From NCBI GenBank assembly GCA_964359565.1, contig CAYHTN010000013.1, positions 1 to 21,235 on the forward strand: a stretch of DNA of 21,235 nt, read 5' to 3'. Positions 12,641 to 19,513 of the stretch are shown piece after piece. Position 1 is the stretch's first letter. Every line of letters begins with the position of its first letter. Under the pieces are notes generated by a model. It saw only the letters and a list, made by a program, of their open reading frames with translations. It had not been told where the DNA came from and made no database searches. The translations under genes were made by a program, and so were the position numbers. The DNA is from JAGOTP01 sp964359565 (GTDB lineage Bacteria; Patescibacteriota; Patescibacteriia; 2-12-FULL-60-25).

Positions 12641-15133
12641 CTAGCTCACTTGTAATTTGTCTTTTCGTAACTGTAGTTTCCAAGTTCGTTTCTGTGGTTT
12701 TTTGATGAGTTCTTGGGTCAGAAGTGAGATGACCTCTTTTTCGATCAGACGTCTCGCGGCACGAGCGCCTTCTTCGCTATCGGCACCACGTTTGGCGAGC
12801 CACTCGATCACCTCTTGAGTAACCGCGTATTTGGTGGATTGATGATGTTCTAAGCGCTTGAAGACGTGCTCAAGTTCTTTCTTTAAGATCGTTTTGAGAA
12901 TGTTCTGTCCAAGGGGTTGGAAGACGGCGATATGATCCAATCGATTCAAAAGCTCTGGGCGGAAACGTTCTTTGAGCTGCTGTCTCACGAGCTGATCGAA
13001 GTTTCCTCGTTCATCACCACTCTGGAAGCCGAGTGAGCGACGTTGAACGTATTCAGCTCCAACATTCGATGTGAGGACAACATAGCTTTGACGCAGAGAG
13101 ACGGCTTTTCCCGTCGAATCGGTGATTTTTCCATCTTCTAAGATCTGCAAGAGGAGATGTTGAACATCGGCGTGCGCTTTTTCGAATTCATCGAAGAGCA
13201 AGACGGAGTGCGGTCGGCGGCGTACAACATCGGTGAATCGATTGCTTTCGCGATAACCAATATACCCGGCAGGGGAGCCGATGAGCTTCGAGACCGTATG
13301 GCTCTCTGAAAACTCAGACATATCGATCTTGATGAGCGCATCTTCTTGACCAAAGAGTTCTTTGGCGAGGAGACGTGCCATCTCGGTCTTGCCGACACCC
13401 GAAGGGCCAACGAATAAAAAGCTTGCTTTTGGTCTCTTCGGATCAGAAAGGCCAAGGCGCGCTCGGCGAATCGCTTCACCAACAGTACGAATTGCGTCTG
13501 TTTGCCCAAATAACTCTTTGTTCAGACGTGATTCAAGCGAGGCAAGCCGCTCGTGTTCGGTCGCAAGAATGGTTTCGAGGGGGACGCGCGAAAGGCGCGC
13601 AACGACGCCTGCAATATCTTCCATCTTGATCACGGCCCGATCTTTTGGGGTGACGGTTTGTTTGCTTAAACGCTTCTTTTCTTGTCTTAAGCGTTTTTCT
13701 TCATCGAGGTAAGACGACGCCGTTTGAAGATCGCCACGAGAGACGGCGTCCGCCTTAGCCTCAGTCAGATCTTTTAACGCTTGTTCGATCTGCCGAAGAG
13801 GGGTTGGCTGCCCACGTCGTTTGCCGGCAACCGTATGAGCGGCTGCTTCATCCATGAGGTCGATGGCCTTGTCTGGAAAAAAGCGGTCAGTCAAATAACG
13901 TTCGGCTAAAAAAACGGCGCTTTCAAGTGCTTCGGGTTGATAGCGAACCCCATGGTGATCTTCATAAGTCTTTTTAAGACCTTGGAGAATTAATCGGGTC
14001 GCTTCAGGACTTGGCTCGCTCACGCTGACGGGTTGATAGCGACGTTCAAGGGCGGCATCTGGTTCGATGAACTTTTTGTATTCGGCCCAGGTGGTCGCAC
14101 CGATACAGCGAATTTCGCCACGAGCCAGGGCTGGTTTCAAAATGTTTGCCGCATCTAAGGAGCCTGAAGTCGAACCTGCTCCTACCAGATTATGGATTTC
14201 ATCAATAAAGAGAATGACGTTCTTATCCGCTTTTGCTTCATCGACCACTTGCTTGAGACGAGCTTCAAACTCGCCACGATACATGGTGCCGGCGACCAAA
14301 AGCGCAAGATCGATCGCGAGGAGGCGCTTGCCCTGAAGCGCATCCGGAATGGTGCCGTTCGCGAGTTGTTGAGCCAAGCCTTCGACGATCGCGGTTTTTC
14401 CGACACCTGGTTCTCCCAAGAGGATCGGATTGTTCTTGGTACGGCGACACAGAATTTCTGTGACACGCTCAATCTCAGGATCGCGACCAATGACCGGATC
14501 GAGTTTGCTGACGATCTCGGGACTCGTGAGATCTCGGGCAAAGACTTCGAGTGCTTTTGGACGCTTTTCGCCGCGCGTTCGAGCGTGAGGGTTCGTTTCA
14601 GGAGCAACTGATTCTTCGCTCGGCTCTTCTCCTTCTTCGGTGGGACCCTCGATCATGCGTTTGGTGAGATCGGGAAATTTCGAAGTGGATTTCAAAATAG
14701 ACGTAATCTGTTCGTGCAGAAGGTCCGTCTGTACCCCTTGATTCTCAAAAAAGTGTTGCAAGGGAGGGAGGCGAGCATCAAGGAGGGCTGCTAACAGATG
14801 CTCTGTACCGATGTACTTATGTTCATGGGTATGAGCAATCAAAACACACTTTTCAAGGACTTGTTTTACGGGGATGGCGAGATCTGGAACGATCGTTGCG
14901 CCTTGTGGCCGTGTTGGTTGTGAAAGAGAGAATGTTTGTTCTGCGACTTCAATGGAAGCGCCGGCTTTTTGTAGCAATTCACTGCCAATGCTTCCTTTTT
15001 CTTTTAGGAGGGCAACAAGGAGGTCTCCGGCTTCGATCGTGTCTCGACCGTGTTGAAGCGCAAAAGCGAGCGCTTTTTGAAGCGCTTCTTTGAGATGGTT
15101 GGTAAAGCGAGCGAGGAGGTCTGGTTCAAACAT
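12641..15133 (-). CDS. clpC: ClpC-type AAA+ unfoldase, ATP-dependent Clp protease ATP-binding subunit
   Basis: An 830-residue Hsp100 protein that unfolds substrates and threads them into the ClpP peptidase. The N-terminal Clp_N domain has two repeats (about 1-150). The first AAA+ module has Walker A GEPGVGKT (240-247), Walker B ILFIDE (307-312) and arginines R364/R365 near the subunit interface. The second has Walker A GPSGVGKT (576-583) and Walker B VLLFDE (644-649). The middle segment (about 445-495) is short and UVR-like rather than the long coiled coil of ClpB. A ClpP-docking tripeptide LGF sits at 701-703. Both features favour ClpC over ClpB. It is the last gene of the lemA-htpX-clpC run, 18 bp after htpX. 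No clpP is seen in the window. The ATG is preceded by TTCTCCCT and no Shine-Dalgarno. Confidence 0.95.
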   Translation of the reverse strand: MFEPDLLARFTNHLKEALQKALAFALQHGRDTIEAGDLLVALLKEKGSIGSELLQKAGASIEVAEQTFSLSQPTRPQGATIVPDLAIPVKQVLEKCVLIAHTHEHKYIGTEHLLAALLDARLPPLQHFFENQGVQTDLLHEQITSILKSTSKFPDLTKRMIEGPTEEGEEPSEESVAPETNPHARTRGEKRPKALEVFARDLTSPEIVSKLDPVIGRDPEIERVTEILCRRTKNNPILLGEPGVGKTAIVEGLAQQLANGTIPDALQGKRLLAIDLALLVAGTMYRGEFEARLKQVVDEAKADKNVILFIDEIHNLVGAGSTSGSLDAANILKPALARGEIRCIGATTWAEYKKFIEPDAALERRYQPVSVSEPSPEATRLILQGLKKTYEDHHGVRYQPEALESAVFLAERYLTDRFFPDKAIDLMDEAAAHTVAGKRRGQPTPLRQIEQALKDLTEAKADAVSRGDLQTASSYLDEEKRLRQEKKRLSKQTVTPKDRAVIKMEDIAGVVARLSRVPLETILATEHERLASLESRLNKELFGQTDAIRTVGEAIRRARLGLSDPKRPKASFLFVGPSGVGKTEMARLLAKELFGQEDALIKIDMSEFSESHTVSKLIGSPAGYIGYRESNRFTDVVRRRPHSVLLFDEFEKAHADVQHLLLQILEDGKITDSTGKAVSLRQSYVVLTSNVGAEYVQRRSLGFQSGDERGNFDQLVRQQLKERFRPELLNRLDHIAVFQPLGQNILKTILKKELEHVFKRLEHHQSTKYAVTQEVIEWLAKRGADSEEGARAARRLIEKEVISLLTQELIKKPQKRTWKLQLRKDKLQVS

Positions 15134-15151
15134 AGGGAGAAAAATGGGAGG

Positions 15152-16060
15152 CTAGCGTCCGTCGGTCATGCCGCGCAGTTTTTGGACGCGGTCACCGATG
15201 GGAGGATGGGTAGAGAAGAGGCTTTGAATGCCCTGTAAGAAACTTTTCTTTTCACCGAATGGATTAGAGATCCAGAGGTGTGCGGTCGCGGTGCTCGCAC
15301 GAGCGACAGGAGGGCTTTGGGTCGAGATCTTTTCAAGCGCACGCGCCAGGCCTTCGGGATAGCGGGTGAGTAAGGCGCCTGAGGCATCCGCTAAGTATTC
15401 ACGGCGTCGAGAAATAGCGAGCTTAATAAGCTGACCAATCAGGGGAGAAAGAATCAGAAATGCCAAGCCAATAATTAAGAAGACTCCGTTGCGCGAACCT
15501 GAATTCTCGTCTCGATCTCGATGCGAGAAGAACATTCCGCGTAAGAAGCTATCACCTAAGATGGTAATCGCTCCCACAAGGACCGCGGCGAGCATCATGA
15601 CTTTAATATCTTCATTTTTAATATGAGAGAGTTCATGTGCCATCACGCCCTCGAGTTCTTCATTTTCTAACGCTTCGATCAAGCCCGTGGTTACCGCAAC
15701 TGAGCCGTGCTTTGGATCTCGGCCGGTAGCAAATGCGTTCATGGCTTGATCTTGAATCACATAGATCCGTGGTCGAGGCAGGCCAGCGGTAATGCACAAA
15801 TTTTCGACGATGTTCCAGAGGTAGGGGAGCTGTTCTCGTGTCGTGATTTCTTTGGCACCGCTTGTTGCCAAGACGATCTTATCTCCTGCAAACCAAGAGA
15901 TGAGTGTCATGCCGACGGATACGACCAAGGCAAACCCAAGACCGGCATACCCTGTTTGCGTAAGCTCTCCGTAGATATAGCCTGCCGCCGCGAGAAGACC
16001 CGTGAAGACGGCGATCAAGATGAGGCTTCTTTGGCGGTTCTTTTGGATGTGGTTATACAT
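15152..16060 (-). CDS. htpX: HtpX-type membrane zinc metalloprotease (M48 family)
   Basis: A 302-residue integral membrane protease that degrades misfolded membrane proteins and contributes to envelope stress tolerance. Membrane helices are seen at about 13-33, 38-58, 153-172 and 192-213. The zinc site is HELSH at 142-146 (catalytic E143, ligands H142 and H146), and E221 in REYLADASGA is the third ligand. The tail THPPIGDRVQKLRGM is the conserved ending of the HtpX family. The length is normal. It lies between lemA (66 bp upstream) and clpC (18 bp downstream), a frequent neighbourhood: LemA and HtpX are often encoded side by side. The ATG is preceded by CTGGTCCT instead of a Shine-Dalgarno. 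Confidence 0.95.
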   Translation of the reverse strand: MYNHIQKNRQRSLILIAVFTGLLAAAGYIYGELTQTGYAGLGFALVVSVGMTLISWFAGDKIVLATSGAKEITTREQLPYLWNIVENLCITAGLPRPRIYVIQDQAMNAFATGRDPKHGSVAVTTGLIEALENEELEGVMAHELSHIKNEDIKVMMLAAVLVGAITILGDSFLRGMFFSHRDRDENSGSRNGVFLIIGLAFLILSPLIGQLIKLAISRRREYLADASGALLTRYPEGLARALEKISTQSPPVARASTATAHLWISNPFGEKKSFLQGIQSLFSTHPPIGDRVQKLRGMTDGR

Positions 16061-16080
16061 AGGACCAGAAGAAATCAGAG

Positions 16081-16102
16081 GAGACCGTCAGCAGGCGGTC
16101 TC
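16081..16102 (-). other. Hairpin in the lemA-htpX gap
   Basis: GAGACCG (16081-16087) pairs with CGGTCTC (16096-16102), and the stem continues inward by a T-G wobble and a C-G pair to a four-base loop, nine pairs in all. No U-tract follows on the minus strand (the next bases read CTCTGATTTCTTCTGG), so a full terminator is unlikely. It could limit read-through from lemA into htpX or protect the lemA message end from exonucleases. Confidence 0.45.
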
Positions 16103-16126
16103 AGGTCACCCGTGTGGAAGAGGTGA

Positions 16127-16681
16127 TTAGAATTTAACGTCGACGTTTTCACGTTCACTCGCATTCGAAATTTCAAAGAATTCTCGTTTGGTGAAGCCAA
16201 GCATGCCCGCGATGATATTGGTTGGAAAGACTTGGATTTTGGTGTTCAGGTCGCGAACGTTGCCGTTGTAGAAGCGCCGAGAGGCTTGGATTTTATTTTC
16301 GGTATCTGAGAGTTCGTCTTGAAGCTTCAAGAAGTTCTCATTTGCTTTTAGCTCGGGGTAGGCTTCTGAAACGGCGAAGAGGGATTTTAACGTGCTTGAA
16401 AGCATGTTCTCGGCCGCAGCTTTGTCCGGAAGTGACTTCGCATTTAAGGCGGCGCTTCGCGCTTCGCTGACCTGTTGGAATACGCCAGACTCATGAGTCG
16501 TATATCCTTTGATGGTGTTGACCAAGTTTGGAATCAGATCGTAACGACGCTTCAGCTGAACATCGATATCAGACCAGGCTTCATCGGTTTGGTTGCGAAG
16601 CTGAATGAGACCATTATAGGTAGAGATAAGCCAGAGACCAACCACGACCACAATTGCGAGGAGAATCCAAAGAATAGTCAT
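16127..16681 (-). CDS. lemA: LemA family membrane protein
   Basis: A 184-residue protein with one N-terminal membrane helix (about 3-21) followed by a mostly helical domain. The family signatures are clear: the YDLIPNLVNTIKGY segment (47-60) after a paired-helix start, and the ending FPTNIIAGMLGFTKREFF near 153-170. LemA proteins are widespread and are found beside HtpX and other envelope proteases. Their exact molecular role is not settled, though they are linked to membrane stress. It is the first gene of the minus-strand lemA-htpX-clpC run and is divergent from the phosphohexomutase gene across a 130-bp gap. The start ATG at 16681 follows a pyrimidine run (CCTTCCTTTTTCCT) with no Shine-Dalgarno. 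Confidence 0.95.
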   Translation of the reverse strand: MTILWILLAIVVVVGLWLISTYNGLIQLRNQTDEAWSDIDVQLKRRYDLIPNLVNTIKGYTTHESGVFQQVSEARSAALNAKSLPDKAAAENMLSSTLKSLFAVSEAYPELKANENFLKLQDELSDTENKIQASRRFYNGNVRDLNTKIQVFPTNIIAGMLGFTKREFFEISNASERENVDVKF

Positions 16682-16811
16682 AGGAAAAAGGAAGGATTAG
16701 CGATGACAAGAGCGTAGCGTATTTTGTCCTCAGGGTAAAGAGAAAGCGGCGTTGACTTTTTAGTCACGAGCTCGCATTCTGAGAAGACCGTTTGATCTTT
16801 GTTTTTTCGCT
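16682..16811. promoter_or_regulatory. Divergent promoter region between lemA and the phosphohexomutase gene
   Basis: This 130-bp gap must contain start signals for both directions. On the plus strand TTGACT (16752-16757) is a good -35, and 17 bp further CATTCT (16775-16780) is a mediocre -10. The -35 overlaps a small inverted repeat, TGACT-tttt-AGTCA (16753-16766), which could be an operator or chance. On the minus strand TTTACC and TACGCT at 17-bp spacing are a weak candidate for lemA. Apart from these no gene or RNA was seen in the gap. Confidence 0.4.
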
Positions 16812-18215
16812 ATGAATGGCTCTATTTTCAAATCGAATGATATCCGAGCGCTCTGTCCCAAGGACTTTGTTCCTGAAGATGGCGAACGCATTGCCCGTGT
16901 CCTTGTCTCCCTTCACCCCCTGAAGCGGGTTTTGATTGGACGAGACATGCGCGAGACCTCAGATCCGATAGAGACAGCCGTGATCCAAGGATTCCGGGCT
17001 TCAGGTGTCTCTGTGACCCGCATTGGCCTTTGTTCGACCCCGATGTTCAATTTTGCGATGGGAGAAGAAGGAAGAGGGTATGACCTAGGTCTCATGATTA
17101 CCGCCTCCCACAACCCGTCGGAGTACAATGGGATCAAGATCGTGGGCCCTGACCGTCTTCAGATGGGATTGGGGTCGGGTCTTGAACGGGTAAGAGACAA
17201 AGCGACCTCCGATGAGCAATTTTCTGACGCATTGGTCAGAGGCGAAGAGCGGCAAGATCCCGATGTCTTAAAACGCTATCTCGACTATGTCTTTTCTCTG
17301 ACCGATCTAGGCGATCTTCCGCCTTCTTCCACGATCGTCGTTGATGCCGGAAATGGGATGGAAGGATTTCTCCTTCCGGAGATCACAACGCGTCTGCCAG
17401 AGCTTCGTATCGATCCCTTGTACTGGGAACTCGATGGCCGTTTCCCAAATCATGAAGCCAACCCCTTGAAAGGGGAAACGCTTCACGCGCTTAAAGAGCG
17501 CGTCAAAAAAACTGGTGCGCTTTGTGGCTTTGCCTTTGATGGTGATGCTGATCGGATCGGTGTCGTTGATGAGCGTGGTGAACAAATTCCGGGAGATCTC
17601 TTGATGGCGTTATTAGCCCGTGAAGTCATGCGTATTCATCCAAAGCTTAAGATGATTTATGATCTTCGTTCTTCACGCATGGTGGCAGAATCCATTCTGA
17701 AAAATGGGGGTAGTGCCGAGATGTTTAAAATTGGGACCGCCTCGATTAAACGACGGATGCGAGAAACTGGTGCGGGATTTGCAGGGGAGCTTTCGATGCA
17801 TTTTTATTTTTCGGATTTCGGTAATTGTGAGTCAGGGGATTACGTCCTGCTTCTCATCCTCCAGCTCCTTGCTCGTGAACAAAAACCGCTGTCTGCATTG
17901 TGGCTGGATTTGAAAAAGTATGGTCACTCCGGTGAACATAATTATCACGTCCAGAATCCTCTGGAAACTGTTACCACTGTCCGCGAAGAATGGTCAAAGA
18001 ATCCTCAAGCATCTCTGACAACGATAGATGGAATTCGTATTGATCACTGGAATGGTTCAAATGAAGATTGGTGGTGTAGCATTCGTCCTTCCAACACTGA
18101 GCCTTTGCTCCGGGTGAATCTAGAGACGCGTGACCCGGCTCAGATGCCGATCCGGCTTCAAGAGATAGAAGTGCTTTTGTTGCGCCTTGATCCAACCATG
18201 GTTCCCGCTCACTAA
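16812..18215 (+). CDS. Phosphomannomutase/phosphoglucomutase (alpha-D-phosphohexomutase family)
   Basis: A 467-residue enzyme that moves phosphate between C6 and C1 of hexose phosphates, feeding nucleotide-sugar, glycan and envelope precursor synthesis. All four family loops are present: the phosphoserine loop TASHNP with S99; the metal loop DGDADR at 243-248; the sugar-recognition loop, here GELSMH (325-330), where GEMSGH is common; and the phosphate-binding loop RPSNTEP at 425-431. Length and domain order match the AlgC/ManB-type enzymes. Whether mannose or glucose phosphate is preferred cannot be read from the sequence. It starts the plus-strand block, 8 bp before rarA, so the two are probably co-transcribed. 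The ATG is preceded by TTTTTTCGCT and no Shine-Dalgarno. Confidence 0.94.
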   Translation: MNGSIFKSNDIRALCPKDFVPEDGERIARVLVSLHPLKRVLIGRDMRETSDPIETAVIQGFRASGVSVTRIGLCSTPMFNFAMGEEGRGYDLGLMITASHNPSEYNGIKIVGPDRLQMGLGSGLERVRDKATSDEQFSDALVRGEERQDPDVLKRYLDYVFSLTDLGDLPPSSTIVVDAGNGMEGFLLPEITTRLPELRIDPLYWELDGRFPNHEANPLKGETLHALKERVKKTGALCGFAFDGDADRIGVVDERGEQIPGDLLMALLAREVMRIHPKLKMIYDLRSSRMVAESILKNGGSAEMFKIGTASIKRRMRETGAGFAGELSMHFYFSDFGNCESGDYVLLLILQLLAREQKPLSALWLDLKKYGHSGEHNYHVQNPLETVTTVREEWSKNPQASLTTIDGIRIDHWNGSNEDWWCSIRPSNTEPLLRVNLETRDPAQMPIRLQEIEVLLLRLDPTMVPAH

Positions 18216-18223
18216 AGCATTTT

Positions 18224-19492
18224 ATGTCCGAAGATCTTTTCTCTAAACAAGGGGAAGCGTTTCGAGAGAGGAACGCTCCTTTGCCTGAACGACTGCGGCC
18301 TAAGGTAGCAGAAGATCTTCGTGGTCAAGAAGCGCTTTTTGGTCCGGGTCAGCCACTGCGTGTTCTTTTTCAGCTCGACGCGGTCCCTTCTTGTATCTTT
18401 TGGGGACCACCGGGAACAGGGAAGACCACGGTCGCAAAATTACTCGCGCAAGAAACAAAAGCGCAGTTCATGGAACTTTCTGCGGTCACCGCCGGAGTCG
18501 GTGATATCCGTCAGGTGATCGAACAAGCTCGTCTCAAACAGAATCAGTATCATCAGCGCACGATTCTCTTTGTAGACGAGATTCATCGTTTTAGTAAGGC
18601 GCAACAAGATGTCCTTTTGCCGGCGGTTGAGAGTGGTGTCCTCACCTTGATTGGAGCGACCACAGAAAACCCAAGTATTGAGCTTAATAGCGCGCTCTTG
18701 TCGCGTTGCAAGGTCTTTCTATTTGAAAAGCTCTCAGAAGAAGCGATGCGAGCGATTTTTGCTCGCGCGTTGACGACCGAGGGAAGACGCGTTGATCGGA
18801 TTATTAGTCTTGAGCCAGAGACGGAGGCGGCCTTGTTACGAGTTGCGGATGGAGACGCCCGTATGGCATTGAATCTGTTGGAGTTGGCCATTAATTATAG
18901 CGTCCCAAGTAGTAAAACAAAGACACTTAAGATCAAATTGGAGGGATTACAGGCCGTGATGCAACGCACTTCCTTTATCTACGATAAGAATGGCGATGCG
19001 CACTACAATATTATCTCTGCGCTTCATAAATCAGTCCGTGGTTCAGACGTGAATGCAGCGCTCTATTGGCTCGCCCGCATGCTCGAAGCGGGGGAGGAGC
19101 CTCTCTACGTCGCGCGACGTCTTGTGCGCATGGCTTCCGAAGACATCGGTCTTGCCGATCCTCAGGCCCTGATCCAATCAACGGCAGCGGCGAGCGCCTG
19201 TCAGTTATTAGGGATGCCTGAATGCGCCTTGCATCTGGCACAGGCAACGATTTATCTTGCGGAGGCACCTAAATCTCGAGCAGTGAACGATGCCTACGTC
19301 GCGGCTCAACAAGATGCGCGAGAAGGGGCACAAGAAGACGTCCCTCTTTTTCTTCGGAATCCCGTAACAGCGCTCATGAAGGAGCAAGGATATGGCAAAG
19401 GCTACGATTTACCCGGGACGACGGTCGGAAAAGAGATCGGTTCCTTCCTTCCCAAGAAATTACAAGGCAGGCGTTATTGGAACTCCTCGTAA
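18224..19492 (+). CDS. rarA: RarA/MgsA-type AAA+ ATPase, replication-associated recombination protein A
   Basis: A 422-residue relative of clamp-loader ATPases that acts at stalled replication forks and single-strand/double-strand DNA junctions. The AAA+ core shows Walker A GPPGTGKT (61-68), Walker B ILFVDEIHRF (114-123, with D118 and E119) and the strongly conserved sensor segment GATTENPS (144-151) followed by LLSRC with its arginine finger. The C-terminal half carries the helical tetramerisation region typical of the family, including the signature around HYNIISALHKSVRGSD. Length is normal and there are no disruptions. It lies between the phosphohexomutase (8-bp gap) and the penicillin-binding protein (21-bp gap), all on the plus strand. 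No functional tie to these neighbours is evident. The ATG lacks a Shine-Dalgarno. Confidence 0.96.
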   Translation: MSEDLFSKQGEAFRERNAPLPERLRPKVAEDLRGQEALFGPGQPLRVLFQLDAVPSCIFWGPPGTGKTTVAKLLAQETKAQFMELSAVTAGVGDIRQVIEQARLKQNQYHQRTILFVDEIHRFSKAQQDVLLPAVESGVLTLIGATTENPSIELNSALLSRCKVFLFEKLSEEAMRAIFARALTTEGRRVDRIISLEPETEAALLRVADGDARMALNLLELAINYSVPSSKTKTLKIKLEGLQAVMQRTSFIYDKNGDAHYNIISALHKSVRGSDVNAALYWLARMLEAGEEPLYVARRLVRMASEDIGLADPQALIQSTAAASACQLLGMPECALHLAQATIYLAEAPKSRAVNDAYVAAQQDAREGAQEDVPLFLRNPVTALMKEQGYGKGYDLPGTTVGKEIGSFLPKKLQGRRYWNSS

Positions 19493-19513
19493 AAATTCGG
19501 TATTCTACTCGTC

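Noticed and set aside
12641..15133. ClpB chaperone instead of ClpC
   Set aside because: The middle region is short and UVR-like rather than the long ClpB coiled coil, and an LGF ClpP-docking tripeptide is present.
16081..16102. Hairpin between lemA and htpX as a full terminator
   Set aside because: No U-tract follows in the direction of transcription. It is listed only as a hairpin.
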